The notes: generated from the sequence alone by a model not told the origin. 64,000 bases of DNA from Massilia sp. IC2-477 (GCF_020707265.1 NZ_JAJFEQ010000007.1:248001-312000), one strand, 5' to 3'; counted from the stretch's first letter, positions 1 to 11,184 are shown. Translations and numbers: made by a program.

Positions 1-1
1 C

Positions 2-604
2 CACGTGCACCTCGACTACTACCAGGGCGGCGCGGTGGTCAATCCGCTCAGCCTGCCCTTCGTGGGCTTCATCGATACCGTGGCGCCGCGCATCAACAGC
101 ATCGCCCTGTTCGACAGCACGGGCAAGCGCCTGCGTCCGCCTACGGGCACCCGCAAGCGTCCGGCACTGGACAAGCGCCTGCGCGTGCCGCGTTCGCTGG
201 GTGAGGTGAACATCGTGGTCGACGCCTATGACCAGGTGGACGGCAACCTGGCGCGCCGGCGCCTTGGCCTGTACAAGCTCGGCTACCAGCTGCTGCGCGC
301 CGACGGCACGCCCGTGGCCGGCTACGAGCGGCCGCTCATCACGCAGGTCTACGACCGGCTGCCACGCAACCCGGACGCAGTGAAGGCCGTCTATGCGCCC
401 AACAGCGGCATTACCGTGTACGGCAGCCAGGCCACCCGCTTCGCCTACGCGCTCCACAGCCGCCTGCAGGATGGCGAGGTGCAGACGGGCAGCTGGCAGC
501 TCGGCGGCGTGGCGCCGGGTGAGTACATCCTGCGCATCTACGCGGCCGACTACGCCGGCGAGGTGGCGCTCGAAGGACGCGACCTGTCGCTTGTCATCGA
601 GTGA
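2..604 (+). CDS. C-terminal part of an M23 (LytM)-like peptidase (partial, 5' end outside window)
   Basis: Only the last 200 codons are present; the reading frame is open from base 2 and ends in TGA at 602-604. The first visible residues are HVHLDYYQGG followed by a NPL tripeptide, which resembles the HxH metal/catalytic motif and the trailing strand of M23 (lysostaphin/LytM) endopeptidases. The remaining 180 residues are rich in beta-strand-like sequence and look like an Ig-like accessory domain, ending in a segment (GEYILRIYAADYAG) typical of such domains. The catalytic core upstream cannot be seen, so activity on peptidoglycan cross-links is family knowledge rather than something shown here. 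It could also be an inactive M23 homologue. Confidence 0.55.
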   Translation, partial: HVHLDYYQGGAVVNPLSLPFVGFIDTVAPRINSIALFDSTGKRLRPPTGTRKRPALDKRLRVPRSLGEVNIVVDAYDQVDGNLARRRLGLYKLGYQLLRADGTPVAGYERPLITQVYDRLPRNPDAVKAVYAPNSGITVYGSQATRFAYALHSRLQDGEVQTGSWQLGGVAPGEYILRIYAADYAGEVALEGRDLSLVIE

Positions 605-688
605 GCCTACAATGAAGTTCGGATAACCGCGGAACATCCGTACCGCGGCGGCATCTGTGCAAGACGAAACTTGTAACAGGAGCTCATC

Positions 689-2245
689 ATGGACCGAAAT
701 GACGTACTCATCGCCGGTGCAGGCCCGACCGGCATGGTGCTGGCGCTGGCGCTGGCAAAGCAGGGCACCCGGGTCTGCATCGTCGACAAGGCCGACGGGC
801 CGGGCACCACCTCGCGCGCGATGGCGGTGCAGGCGCGCACGCTGGAGCTGTACCGCCCGCTCGGGCTGGCGGACGAAGTCGCCGGGGCCGGCCGGCCGAA
901 CCCCTGCATCAACCTGTGGGTGCGGGGCAAGCGCCGCGCCAAACTGTCGCTGCGCGACGCCGGCGCGCGCCTGACGCCCTACCCCTACGTGCTGATCTAT
1001 CCGCAGGACGCGCACGAGCAGCTGCTCGAGCGCCACCTCGAGGCTGCCGGCGTGCGCATCCTGCGCCGCACCGAACTGGCCGGCTTCGACGAAACCGCGG
1101 ACGGCATTTCAGTCCAGCTGCGCCACGCCGACGGCGACAAGCAGCTGGTCGAAGCGCGCTACCTGTGCGGCTGTGACGGCGCGCGTTCCTTCGTGCGGCG
1201 CCAGCTCGGCACCGGCTTTGCCGGCGGCACCTACGACCACATCTTCTACGTCGCCGACGTGCAGTCGCGCGGCCAAGCCGCCAACGGCGAAATCCACCTG
1301 TCGCTCGAGACCTCGGACTTCGTGATCTTCCTCGGTTACGACGATGCCGGGCGCGGGCGCCTGGTCGGCACCATCCGCGACGAGCGCGACGAAGCGAGCA
1401 TCCTCAGCTTCGACGACGTCAGCCACCGCGCCATGGCCAGCCTGGGCCTCGAAGTCGAGCAGGTGCACTGGTTCTCGACCTACCGCGTACACCACCGCGT
1501 CACCGACCACTACCGCAAGGGGCGCGCTTTCCTGCTGGGCGACGCGGCCCACGTGCACAGCCCGGCCGGCGGCCAGGGCATGAACACCGGAATCGGCGAC
1601 GCCATCAACCTGGCGTGGAAGCTGGCCGCCGTGGTGCGCGGCGAGGCCCGCGACAGCCTGCTCGACACCTACGAGAAGGAGCGGATCGCCTTTGCCCGCA
1701 AGCTGGTCGACACCACCGACCGCCTGTTCAGCTTTGTCACGGCGGAGAGCAGTGTCGCCGACTTCGTGCGCACGCGCATCGCGCCGACCTTCGCCAGCGC
1801 CGCCTATGGCATCGGGCCGGTGCGCGAGTCGATCTTCCGGATCCTGTCGCAGACCACCATCAACTACCACGACAGCCCGCTGTCGAGCGGCGTGGCCGGC
1901 CGCGTGCATGGCGGCGACCGCCTGCCCTGGGTCGCGGCCGGCGACGACGGCCAGGACAACTACGCGCCGCCGGCGCGCATCGACTGGCAGGTGCACGTCT
2001 ACGGCCAGGCCTACCCCGACCTGCGCGCCTGGTGCGACCGCCACGGCATGATCCTGCGCGAGTTCGACTGGCGCCAGGAACACGAAGAGGCCGGCTTTGC
2101 GCGCAACGCCGGCTACCTGCTGCGGCCGGACGGCTACGTGGCCCTGTGCGATCCGGGCGCCTCGGCGCAGGCGCTGGAAGACTATTTCTGCGACCTCGAC
2201 TACGGGCGCTACCGTGTATGCATGCCTAGACCGGCTGTTCTATGA
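689..2245 (+). CDS. FAD-dependent aromatic monooxygenase, PheA/TfdB family
   Basis: A 518-residue flavoprotein hydroxylase. The N-terminal dinucleotide fold shows GAGPTG at about residues 10-15, and the second FAD motif GDAAHVHSPAGGQGMNTG lies near residue 283, both hallmarks of the class A monooxygenases that hydroxylate phenols, polyketides or similar aromatics with NAD(P)H and O2. The length fits the family, including a C-terminal thioredoxin-like tail. The start is supported by AGGAG at 677-681, eight bases before ATG. No aromatic-degradation neighbours are present, so the substrate is unknown. No signal peptide is seen and the protein should be cytoplasmic. Confidence 0.85.
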   Translation: MDRNDVLIAGAGPTGMVLALALAKQGTRVCIVDKADGPGTTSRAMAVQARTLELYRPLGLADEVAGAGRPNPCINLWVRGKRRAKLSLRDAGARLTPYPYVLIYPQDAHEQLLERHLEAAGVRILRRTELAGFDETADGISVQLRHADGDKQLVEARYLCGCDGARSFVRRQLGTGFAGGTYDHIFYVADVQSRGQAANGEIHLSLETSDFVIFLGYDDAGRGRLVGTIRDERDEASILSFDDVSHRAMASLGLEVEQVHWFSTYRVHHRVTDHYRKGRAFLLGDAAHVHSPAGGQGMNTGIGDAINLAWKLAAVVRGEARDSLLDTYEKERIAFARKLVDTTDRLFSFVTAESSVADFVRTRIAPTFASAAYGIGPVRESIFRILSQTTINYHDSPLSSGVAGRVHGGDRLPWVAAGDDGQDNYAPPARIDWQVHVYGQAYPDLRAWCDRHGMILREFDWRQEHEEAGFARNAGYLLRPDGYVALCDPGASAQALEDYFCDLDYGRYRVCMPRPAVL

Positions 2246-2281
2246 TTTACGCATAAGTGCTCAGGGCTCCTGCGAAACTTA

Positions 2282-2297
2282 TAGACACATATGTCTA
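2282..2297. promoter_or_regulatory. Palindrome in the leader of the SIMPLE-domain gene
   Basis: TAGACA-CATA-TGTCTA is a perfect 6-bp inverted repeat with a 4-base spacer, about 48 bases before the ATG at 2345 and in an AT-rich stretch. It could be an operator or a short hairpin. Nothing else in the window carries the same half-site. Confidence 0.3.
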
Positions 2298-2344
2298 GAT
2301 AATCTATTGTCGAGGCATTCCTCATTGACCACGGAGTGCCTCGC

Positions 2345-3067
2345 ATGCTGAAACGATTCGCCGCCGCCCTGCTGCTGGCCGCCACTGCCTTGCCAGGCAT
2401 GGCGGCCGACCTGCCCAACCATCCCTTCATCCACGTGAGCGCGACCGCCGACCAGTACATCATGCCCGACGTCGGCGAGATCGATATCGACATCGTATCG
2501 CTCGAACCCGATGCCGACGCCGCCTGGAAGATCGTCAACGACAGGCTCGAGGCCAGCCGCGCGCTGTTCGCCCAGCACGGCATCGCGGCGGAAGACGTCT
2601 TCGTGCAGGACATCGTGCGCCGTCCGCGCAAGGTCGACATCCTGCCCGAAGGCCAGCCGATGCCGATGGAGACGCGGGTCTCGATGCACGTGACCGTGCG
2701 CGACCTGGGCCAGTGGACGCCCGTGATGCGCGCCCTGATCGTGATGAAGGACATCGAATCGCTGGCCGTCACCTACAACCGCAGCGACCGCGAGAAGATC
2801 GAATCCGACCTGCTCCAGCAGGCGCTCGTGTCGGCCAAACTCAAGGCACAGGAGATCGCGCGCGGCGTCGGCGCCAGGCTGGGGCCGGCGACCGGCGTAT
2901 CGATCGCGCCGCTCAAGAACCTGTCGAACGCGATGGGCATGGCCAGCGATTCGAACGCCCGCGGTGGCGGCGGCCGCCGCGTGCCGCCGAAGACGGACAT
3001 GGCGCTGGTGCAGGCGATGCGGCTGGCCCAGACGGCTGACGTGATCTACCGGATCGGCGGGAAATAA
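2345..3067 (+). CDS. SIMPLE-domain (DUF541) periplasmic protein
   Basis: A 240-residue secreted protein with a clear signal peptide (MLKRFAAALLLAATALPGMAA, cleavage before DLP). The mature part has the SIMPLE/DUF541 pattern: HVSATADQYIMPDVGEIDIDI at the start, a central strand-rich region, and a C-terminal repeat of small strands. The family (for example YggE, BP26) is periplasmic and forms ring-like oligomers, and has been linked to oxidative stress without an agreed enzyme activity. ATG at 2345 is preferred over GTG at 2336 because GGAG at 2333-2336 is correctly spaced for it. A Gly-rich loop (NARGGGGRR) near residue 205 looks disordered. Confidence 0.8.
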   Translation: MLKRFAAALLLAATALPGMAADLPNHPFIHVSATADQYIMPDVGEIDIDIVSLEPDADAAWKIVNDRLEASRALFAQHGIAAEDVFVQDIVRRPRKVDILPEGQPMPMETRVSMHVTVRDLGQWTPVMRALIVMKDIESLAVTYNRSDREKIESDLLQQALVSAKLKAQEIARGVGARLGPATGVSIAPLKNLSNAMGMASDSNARGGGGRRVPPKTDMALVQAMRLAQTADVIYRIGGK

Positions 3068-3215
3068 GCACCTCCTTGCGGCAGCCGCCATGCCACGCCG
3101 GTGCTTTGCGCACTGGACTGGTGCGGCGGCGCAAATGCTCGCAATAATTGCTTTTCGGCTGTAAAAAACTGATGTACCTTGTGCTGTGGAACGCGTCTTT
3201 ACAAGGAGATTCCAC

Positions 3216-4349
3216 ATGCGCCTCGGTATCGGACTCATCGCATTCGCCTGCACGCTGGCTGCCGCCGGCGCCCACGCCCAGCAGGTCGTCAAAATCGGCC
3301 ACGTGGGCCCGGTCTCCGGCCCCAACGCCCACCTCGGCAAGGACAACGAGAACGCCGCCCGCATGGCGATCGACGAACTCAACGCCAGGGGCTTCACCCT
3401 GAATGGCCAGAAGGTGAAACTGCAGCTGCTGGCCGAGGATGACGGCAGCGACCCCAAACAGGGAACGGCGGTGGCCCAGAAGCTGGTCGACGCGCGGGTC
3501 AACGGCATCGTCGGCCACCTGAACTCGGGCACCACGGTGCCGGCCTCGAAGATCTACCATGACGCCGGGCTGGTGCAGATCTCCCCCGCCACCACGGCCA
3601 CCCAGTACACCAGGCAGAAGTTCCCGGGCGCCTTCCGGGTGGTCGCCAACGACGCCAAGCTGGGCGGGACGCTGGGCAGGTACGCGGTCGAGACCCTGAA
3701 GGCCAAGAACATCGCCATCATCGACGACCGCACTACCTACGGCCAGGGCGTGGCCCAGGAATTCGCCAAAGGCGTGAAGGGACCGGGGGTGCGCGTGGTG
3801 GCCAAGGAGTTCACCACGGCGACCGCCACCGACTACACCGCCATCCTCACCAAGATCCGCGGCGCCAAACCCGACCTGGTCTTCTTCGGCGGCATGGATT
3901 CGGTGGCCGGCCCCATGCTCAAGCAGATGAAGACCCTCGGCATCACCGCGAAGTTCATGGGCGGCGACGGCATCTGCACCGAAGCGCTGGGACGGCTGGC
4001 GGGCGATGCGGTGGGCGAAAACAAGGTGGTCTGCGCCGAGGCCGGCGGCGTCAAGGGTGCCCAGGAGGGGGTGATGGCGGACTTCCGTACGCGCTTCAAA
4101 CAGAAGACCGGCGCCGAGGTGCAGCTGTATGCGCCCTATGTCTACGATTCGGTGATGGTGATGGCGGCGGCGATGCAGAACGCGAAGTCGGCCGACCCGG
4201 CCCGGTACCTGCCGGAGCTGAAGCGCATCAAGTACGAGGGCGTGACCGGGACCATCCAGTTCGACCCCTCGGGCGACATCCAGAACGGCGCGCTGACCCT
4301 GTTCACCTACAAGGGCGGCAAGCGCTCGCGGATCGACGTGATCCGCTGA
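3216..4349 (+). CDS. Branched-chain amino acid-type ABC transporter substrate-binding protein (LivK-like)
   Basis: A 377-residue periplasmic binding protein of the type I fold (Peripla_BP_6). The signal peptide MRLGIGLIAFACTLAAAGAHA is followed by VVKIGHVGPVSGPNAHLGKD, the standard LivJ/LivK opening, and the mature protein has the usual length. The start ATG at 3216 is set by AAGGAG at 3202-3207; a GTG ten codons upstream lacks a ribosome site. It stands alone without permease or ATPase genes, as is common for orphan Liv-type receptors in Burkholderiales. The ligand could be a branched-chain amino acid or another small amide or organic acid. A strong terminator follows. Confidence 0.9.
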   Translation: MRLGIGLIAFACTLAAAGAHAQQVVKIGHVGPVSGPNAHLGKDNENAARMAIDELNARGFTLNGQKVKLQLLAEDDGSDPKQGTAVAQKLVDARVNGIVGHLNSGTTVPASKIYHDAGLVQISPATTATQYTRQKFPGAFRVVANDAKLGGTLGRYAVETLKAKNIAIIDDRTTYGQGVAQEFAKGVKGPGVRVVAKEFTTATATDYTAILTKIRGAKPDLVFFGGMDSVAGPMLKQMKTLGITAKFMGGDGICTEALGRLAGDAVGENKVVCAEAGGVKGAQEGVMADFRTRFKQKTGAEVQLYAPYVYDSVMVMAAAMQNAKSADPARYLPELKRIKYEGVTGTIQFDPSGDIQNGALTLFTYKGGKRSRIDVIR

Positions 4350-4362
4350 TGCACCAAAAAAC

Positions 4363-4397
4363 AAAAAGCGCGCTCTGCTCACGCAGGCGCGCTTGAT
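4363..4397. terminator. Bidirectional rho-independent terminator
   Basis: AAGCGCGC at 4366-4373 pairs with GCGCGCTT at 4387-4394 around a 13-base loop, with an A-run on the left and a T-rich stretch on the right. It lies between convergent genes (the LivK-like gene on plus and cytochrome c on minus), so it can serve both. Confidence 0.8.
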
Positions 4398-4413
4398 TTA
4401 TGCCGGGCGAGGA

Positions 4414-4722
4414 TTACTTCTGCGCCAGCACCCATTTCACCAGGCTGCGGGCTTCGGCCTCGCTCACCTGCGGGTTGGCCGGCATCGGCACCGGGCCCCA
4501 GGTACCCGCGCCGCCCTTCAGCACTTTCTGCACCAGCTTGTCCTCGGCGCCCTTCTGGCCCTCGTACTTGGCGGCCACATCCTTGTAGGACGGGCCCACC
4601 AGTTTGTTGCCGACCGCGTGGCAAGCCATGCAATTCTTGGCCTTCGCCAGGTCGGCCTGGGCCAACGCGCCGCTGGACGCGAAGGCCGACATCACCACAC
4701 ACAACAACAACGAGCGTTTCAT
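4414..4722 (-). CDS. Class I cytochrome c (c-551/c-552 type)
   Basis: A 102-residue monoheme cytochrome. The signal peptide MKRSLLLCVVMSAFASSGALA is followed by one heme-binding CMACH at about residues 31-35, and MPANP near residue 80 carries the likely axial Met. Size and the terminal EAEARSLVKWVLAQK helix match small soluble c-551/c-552 electron carriers of the periplasm. It is a single gene with no oxidase partners nearby. Upstream bases 4723-4901 hold the divergent promoter region shared with the Trp-rich protein gene, including the small inverted repeat GTTACGCCGGTAAC. Confidence 0.9.
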   Translation of the reverse strand: MKRSLLLCVVMSAFASSGALAQADLAKAKNCMACHAVGNKLVGPSYKDVAAKYEGQKGAEDKLVQKVLKGGAGTWGPVPMPANPQVSEAEARSLVKWVLAQK

Positions 4723-4901
4723 TTGTTTCTCCAGGTTTATGACGACTGCATTCTACCGTGGATTTCCCGGCGCTTCATAAGGGGATACACCCTGTTACGC
4801 CGGTAACACCACTGCATTGTTGGCGAATCTTCACAAACTGCGATATTTTTCCACGCGGAAATAAATTCATGCGTAATATGCACGGGATAAGGAGCTATCC
4901 C

Positions 4902-5132
4902 ATGCCGCTGATCCTCTTGATCGCCGCCCTGAGCGGCCTGCGCCTGTTCGAGGTCTGGCGCTTTGCCGAGCTGTCCTGGTGGGCCATCATCGGCCTGATG
5001 GTGTTCGCCTTCATCTGGTTCGAATTCATCGAAAAAGTCCTCGGGCTCGACAAGAAGAAGGAACACAATGTGCTGAACAAGCGCCGCGAAGAACGCGTCC
5101 AGAAAGCCTTCGACAAGCGCCGCAAGACCTGA
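4902..5132 (+). CDS. Small Trp-rich membrane protein (TIGR04438-like)
   Basis: A 76-residue protein with two hydrophobic segments (LILLIAALSGLRLFEV and LSWWAIIGLMVFAFIWFEFIE), then a basic tail with KKKEHNVLNKRREERVQKAF. This matches the small Trp-rich protein family of Burkholderiales: an LSWW pair, then FIWFE, then LGLDKKK. Function is unknown. ATG at 4902 is chosen because AAGGAG at 4889-4894 precedes it; an in-frame upstream extension lacks a ribosome site and family similarity. Confidence 0.8.
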   Translation: MPLILLIAALSGLRLFEVWRFAELSWWAIIGLMVFAFIWFEFIEKVLGLDKKKEHNVLNKRREERVQKAFDKRRKT

Positions 5133-5157
5133 CAGCGCACACCGCGCGCCCTGTGAT

Positions 5158-5178
5158 GTGATATGTTTAACATATCAC
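5158..5178. promoter_or_regulatory. 21-bp palindrome upstream of a LysR gene, probable operator
   Basis: GTGATATGTT and its exact reverse complement flank one central base, giving a perfect 10+1+10 palindrome ending 30 bases before the LysR start at 5208. The core contains the T-N11-A pattern of LysR-type regulator boxes, so autoregulation by the downstream gene is likely. Confidence 0.6.
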
Positions 5179-5207
5179 TGAGCATTTTCCATACACGGCG
5201 CGTATCA

Positions 5208-6101
5208 ATGAATCTCGAACTCCGCCAGCTTCGGCACTTCGTTACAGTGGCCGAAGAACTCCATTTCGGGCGTGCGGCCGAACGCCTGCACATGACGCAG
5301 CCGCCGCTGTCGCAAAGCATCGCCGGGCTCGAAGAGCTGCTCGGCGCGCCGCTGTTCCTGCGCAACCGGCGCCAGGTAGCGCTCACCGCCGCCGGCAGCG
5401 CCCTGCTGCCTGAAGCGCGCCGCATCCTGCTGGAGGCCGGCGCCCTGCCCGAGCTGGTGCGCCGCGTCGCTGCCGGCGAAGCGGGTCGCCTCACCCTCGC
5501 TTTCGTCTCCACGGCCGACTACAGCGTGCTGCCTTCGATCCTGCAGCGCTACCGCGCCGCCTTCCCCGAGGTGCGCCTGGTGCTGCGCGAAGCCACTTCC
5601 GACGTGCAGGCCGAGGAACTGCTGCAGGGCCGCGTCGACGCCGGCTTCGTGATCCCGCCGCTTCCCGGTGCGCTCGATACGACGCTCGGCTACCGCAAGG
5701 TGCTCGCAGAGCCGCTGATCCTGTGCGCCCCCGCCGGGCTGGACGCGCTGCGCGGCAAGGGCCCGGTGCGGCTGCGCGACCTGCCGCCGCTGCCGCTGGT
5801 GATCTTCCCGCGCGCGGCGGCCCCGGCCCTGCACGACGCCATCCTCGCCACCTTCCGCGCCGCCGGCATCACGCCCGTCATCGGGCAGGAAGCGCTGCAG
5901 ATGCAGACCATCGTCAGCCTGGTCTCCGGCGGCATGGGATTGGCACTTGTGCCACAATCCGTGTCGAACCTGATGCGCGCCGGCGTCGAGTACCGCGCCC
6001 TGCATGAGCCCACGCCGCTCACCGAGCTGGGGCTGGCCTGGCGCCGCGACAATGCCTCGCCCGTGCTCAGGAGCTTCCTGGATTTCATCGAGAGAGAATA
6101 A
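5208..6101 (+). CDS. LysR-family transcriptional regulator
   Basis: A 297-residue LTTR. The N-terminal winged helix ([38 protein letters not shown]) is followed by a standard two-lobed effector domain. The [18 protein letters not shown] string is typical of CatR/BenM-like members, which often sense aromatic acids. ATG at 5208 starts the canonical LELRQLRHF opening; an earlier ATG at 5163 lies within the palindrome and would add a foreign leader. It ends 2 bases before lgt, so lgt may be co-transcribed although lgt is a housekeeping gene. Its real target is not evident. Confidence 0.88.
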   Translation: MNLELRQLRHFVTVAEELHFGRAAERLHMTQPPLSQSIAGLEELLGAPLFLRNRRQVALTAAGSALLPEARRILLEAGALPELVRRVAAGEAGRLTLAFVSTADYSVLPSILQRYRAAFPEVRLVLREATSDVQAEELLQGRVDAGFVIPPLPGALDTTLGYRKVLAEPLILCAPAGLDALRGKGPVRLRDLPPLPLVIFPRAAAPALHDAILATFRAAGITPVIGQEALQMQTIVSLVSGGMGLALVPQSVSNLMRAGVEYRALHEPTPLTELGLAWRRDNASPVLRSFLDFIERE

Positions 6102-6103
6102 CA

Positions 6104-6913
6104 ATGCTAGTACACCCGCAGCCGGATCCCATCGCCTTTGCCATCGGACCGGTGCAGATCCACTGGTATGGCCTGATGTATGTCGTGGCCTTCGCCCTGT
6201 TCCTGATCCTGGGCCGCGTGCGCATTCGCCAGCCGCACATCGCCGCGCAAGGCTGGAAGGCCGAGGACCTCGACGACATGCTGTTCTACGGCATGCTCGG
6301 GGTGGTGCTGGGCGGGCGCCTGGGCGAAGTGCTGTTCTACCAGCCGCTCTACTTCCTGCAGCACCCGCTCGAGATCTTCATGGTCTGGCGCGGCGGCATG
6401 TCCTTCCACGGCGGCTTCCTGGGCGTGCTGATCGCGATGGCCCTGTGGGCCCGCAAATCGAAGCGCAACCTGCTCGATGTGTACGACTTCATCGCGCCGA
6501 TGGTGCCGCTCGGGTATGCCGCCGGGCGCCTCGGCAACTTCATCAACGCTGAACTGCCGGGCCGCCTGGCCGACCCCAGCCTGCCCTGGGCCATGCTGTG
6601 GCCGGGCGTCGAAGGCCCGCGCCATCCCTCGCCGATCTACCAGATGCTGCTGGACGGGATCATCGTGTTCCTGATCCTGTGGCCCTATGCGCGCAAGCAG
6701 CGCCCGCGCCTGGCGGTGGGCGCCATGTTCACCCTGCTGTACGGCTGCGCGCGTTTCACCACCGAGTACTTCCGCGTGCCGGACTGGGAAACCACGGTGC
6801 TCGGGATGCCGATCACCTCGGGCCAGGTGCTGTCGCTGCCGATGATCGTCGCCGCCCTGGTGATGCTGGCCTGGGCCTACCGCCAGCCGAACGGGCGTCC
6901 GGCCACGGCCTGA
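6104..6913 (+). CDS. lgt: Prolipoprotein diacylglyceryl transferase
   Basis: A 269-residue inner-membrane enzyme that transfers diacylglycerol from phosphatidylglycerol to the lipobox cysteine of prolipoproteins, the first step of lipoprotein maturation. It has about seven transmembrane helices. The opening [17 protein letters not shown] and the family signature [14 protein letters not shown] (around residues 144-157) are clear. Its start ATG lies 2 bases after the LysR stop, with GAGAGA just upstream. The REP element begins 14 bases after its stop. Confidence 0.96.
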   Translation: MLVHPQPDPIAFAIGPVQIHWYGLMYVVAFALFLILGRVRIRQPHIAAQGWKAEDLDDMLFYGMLGVVLGGRLGEVLFYQPLYFLQHPLEIFMVWRGGMSFHGGFLGVLIAMALWARKSKRNLLDVYDFIAPMVPLGYAAGRLGNFINAELPGRLADPSLPWAMLWPGVEGPRHPSPIYQMLLDGIIVFLILWPYARKQRPRLAVGAMFTLLYGCARFTTEYFRVPDWETTVLGMPITSGQVLSLPMIVAALVMLAWAYRQPNGRPATA

Positions 6914-6927
6914 GCTGCCTTTGATGG

Positions 6928-7046
6928 GTAGGGTGGTCGGCTGTGCCGACCGCGCGTTCGACAAGTGCGAACGCCTCCATCACGCTTGCCGCAGCTGAAC
7001 GCGCGTTCGGCGGTCATTCAGTCCAGTGGACTGAATGACGAACACC

Positions 7047-7050
<4 letters not shown>
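6928..7050. repeat. BIME-like pair of GTAG-headed REP palindromes
   Basis: The left element (6928-6956) starts GTAGGGTGGTCGG, has a short TGT loop and closes with CCGACCGCGCG. The right element (about 7000-7050) is inverted, ends CACCCTAC, and holds a perfect 27-bp palindrome at 7013-7039 with half-site GTCATTCAGTCCA. The same family occurs at 35136-35165 and 48106-48237. GTAG heads plus GC hairpins are the hallmark of REP sequences mobilised by RAYT transposases. The right copy overlaps the stop codon of the sensor kinase. Confidence 0.75.
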
Positions 7051-9203
<2,153 letters not shown>

Positions 9204-9265
9204 GGGGTGGCCTGTGTCGAAAAACACATTATAGGCACATTGCCGTGCCCGCCATTAAACCGGTG

Positions 9266-9610
9266 TTATTCGAAGTCTTCGGCCAGGTTCTTCCACCCGC
9301 GGCTCTTCGCAAAAGCGGTGAACTCCTCAGGGGCCTCGAGCACCACCAGGCGGCTTTCCTGCAGCCCCGGGTCGCTGTGCCCGAAATCCGGCCCCTTGTA
9401 GCCGAGCGCGCGCAGGCGGTCGACCAGCTGGCGCAGCAGCACCTCGTCCTTGTAGGCGCCGGGTTCGAGCCGGTCCTTGAAGTCCACGTACACGTCGATG
9501 ATGCCGTAGCCTTCGTCGAAGATGCGGATCGCCTTGACGTCGAGGGTGCGGCCGTTGCCGTCCTTGGCCTGGAAGGGGCCGGACAGTTCGATGTCGGAAT
9601 CGGTAGTCAT
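9266..9610 (-). CDS. Uncharacterised small protein translationally coupled to the DUF4287 gene
   Basis: A 114-residue soluble acidic protein (MTTDSDIELSGPFQAKDGNGRTL...). It alternates charged and aliphatic residues without signal peptide or membrane helix. I do not recognise a named domain. Its ATG overlaps the TGA of the upstream DUF4287 gene by ATGA at 9607-9610, so the two are almost certainly translated together. A segment rich in Tyr, Asp and Val (GYGIIDVYVDFKDRLEPGAYKD) suggests a small alpha/beta fold. The function is unknown. Confidence 0.7.
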   Translation of the reverse strand: MTTDSDIELSGPFQAKDGNGRTLDVKAIRIFDEGYGIIDVYVDFKDRLEPGAYKDEVLLRQLVDRLRALGYKGPDFGHSDPGLQESRLVVLEAPEEFTAFAKSRGWKNLAEDFE

Positions 9611-9834
9611 GGCCCCAGCATACCACCGCCCGACGCCAGGTGGTGCGCGACCAGGGCATTGGCATGGCCATGCCCCAGCCCGTGCTCGGTTTTGAGCCAG
9701 CCGACCAGCTCCATGTGCTTCATGCCCGGCCTGGCGGCCAGCAGGCCGAGCCAGTGTGAGATCGGCTGCCCGTATTTCTTTTCGATGGAAGGGAAGTACG
9801 AAGCGGGCCCTTGGGGCCTTGTCTTTTCCGTCAT
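9607..9834 (-). CDS. DUF4287 domain protein
   Basis: A 75-residue protein with the DUF4287 pattern: SYFPSIEKKYGQPISHWLGLL, then GMKHMELVGWLKTEHGLGHGHANALVAHH. The family is widespread in soil bacteria, is often fused to DUF5655, and has no assigned activity. GGAGAG about six bases before ATG 9834 supports the start. It overlaps its downstream partner by 4 bases and is divergent from the cytochrome c operon at 9901. Confidence 0.8.
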   Translation of the reverse strand: MTEKTRPQGPASYFPSIEKKYGQPISHWLGLLAARPGMKHMELVGWLKTEHGLGHGHANALVAHHLASGGGMLGP

Positions 9835-9900
9835 AATGCTCTCCGTGGTGGTTGAGGAAACTGTACATTCCCACGACGATTGGGACGAACGAACATCGAC

Positions 9901-11184
9901 ATGATAACAACGCGGCGACAACGATGGTGGCTGGCGCTGGCGGCGCTGGCCGTGCTGGCGCTCACCGCCTTCTTCCTCATGTGGCGTCCGGCGCTGGAAC
10001 CGCAGGCTGCCGCGCCGCGTGTCGATGCGGCCCTGGTGGCGCGCGGCGCCAATCTGTCCCGGCTCGGCATGTGCGCCGCCTGCCACACGGTCGATCCATC
10101 GCGTCCCTTCGCCGGCGGCCTGGCCTTGACGACGCCGTTCGGCACCGTCCACAGCACCAACATCACGCCGGATGCGCAGACCGGGATCGGCGCCTGGAGC
10201 TTCGAAGCCTTCGAGCGCGCCATGCGCCAGGGTGTCTCGCGCGACGGCCACCTGCTCTACCCCGCTTTCCCCTACAACCACTACACCAGACTGGCGCAGG
10301 ACGACATGCGCGCCCTGTACGCGTATTTGATGACGCGGCCGGCCCTGAGCGCCCCGGCGCGCGAGAACCGCATGACTTTCCCCTTCGGTTTCCGTCCGCT
10401 GCTCGCGTTCTGGAATCTGCTCTACCTCGACGAATCGCCCTGGCGCCCGGACCCGGGACAGTCCGCCGAATGGAACCGCGGGGCCTATGTGGCCGACACC
10501 CTGGCGCACTGCACGGCATGCCACACACCGCGCACGCTGCTGGGTGGTCCGGACCTGAAGCGGCAACTGGACGGCGGCGAGGCCGAAGACTGGTATGCCC
10601 TCGCACTGAACGCCAAGTCCCCATCGCCGACTCCCTGGACGCGCGAGCATCTCGCCACCTACCTGCGCACTGGCATCGCACCAGGACACGCGGTGGCGGG
10701 CGGCCCGATGCAGGACGTGGTGGTCAACCTTGGCCAGGCCGACGCCGGCGACGTCGGCGCCGTCGCCACCTACATCCACGGCTTCCTGAAGCAGGCCCCG
10801 GCCCGCGCCATACCGGCGCCCGGCCCGCTCCCGGCGCCTGGCGACAAGGACCCCGACCTGGCCCGCATGCGCCTCGGCTACGAGACCTATGCAATGGCCT
10901 GCGCCAGCTGCCACGACGCGGGCCGCGGCGCCAGCTCCGGCGCCGCCCTGCAGCTGCAGGGGGCGGTGGCCCTGTACGATCCGGACCCGCGCAGCCTGGT
11001 CCACATCATCCGCGAGGGCATCACGCCGCCCGATGGCGCACCGGGACGCTGGATGCCGGGCTTCGCCACGGTCCTGAACGACACCCAAACGACGGCGCTT
11101 GCGGCCTACCTGCGCCGCTACGGTGCCAAAGCCGAGCCGTGGGAAGACCTGGACGAGGCGGTGCAGAAAGCGAGGACACAGTGA
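9901..11184 (+). CDS. Triheme membrane-anchored cytochrome c, electron acceptor of the molybdenum hydroxylase
   Basis: A 427-residue cytochrome with an N-terminal anchor (RWWLALAALAVLALTAFFLM) and three heme sites, CAACH, CTACH and CASCH, in order. This is the layout of the cytochrome subunits of periplasmic alcohol, gluconate and aldehyde dehydrogenases that pass electrons to ubiquinone or an oxidase. The GTG start of the next gene overlaps its TGA (GTGA at 11181-11184), and the third gene follows at once, so the three form one operon. ATG at 9901 is used; a TTG seven codons earlier is possible. Confidence 0.9.
   Translation: MITTRRQRWWLALAALAVLALTAFFLMWRPALEPQAAAPRVDAALVARGANLSRLGMCAACHTVDPSRPFAGGLALTTPFGTVHSTNITPDAQTGIGAWSFEAFERAMRQGVSRDGHLLYPAFPYNHYTRLAQDDMRALYAYLMTRPALSAPARENRMTFPFGFRPLLAFWNLLYLDESPWRPDPGQSAEWNRGAYVADTLAHCTACHTPRTLLGGPDLKRQLDGGEAEDWYALALNAKSPSPTPWTREHLATYLRTGIAPGHAVAGGPMQDVVVNLGQADAGDVGAVATYIHGFLKQAPARAIPAPGPLPAPGDKDPDLARMRLGYETYAMACASCHDAGRGASSGAALQLQGAVALYDPDPRSLVHIIREGITPPDGAPGRWMPGFATVLNDTQTTALAAYLRRYGAKAEPWEDLDEAVQKARTQ

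Noticed and set aside
4758..4901. N-terminal extension of the Trp-rich protein
   Set aside because: No ribosome site and no family similarity before ATG 4902, which has AAGGAG.
9607..11088. A 493-codon open frame on minus across the cytochrome c gene
   Set aside because: Only its 3' end (9607-9834) encodes a recognisable DUF4287 protein; the rest is antisense to a clear triheme cytochrome and is low-complexity Arg/Gly/Ala.
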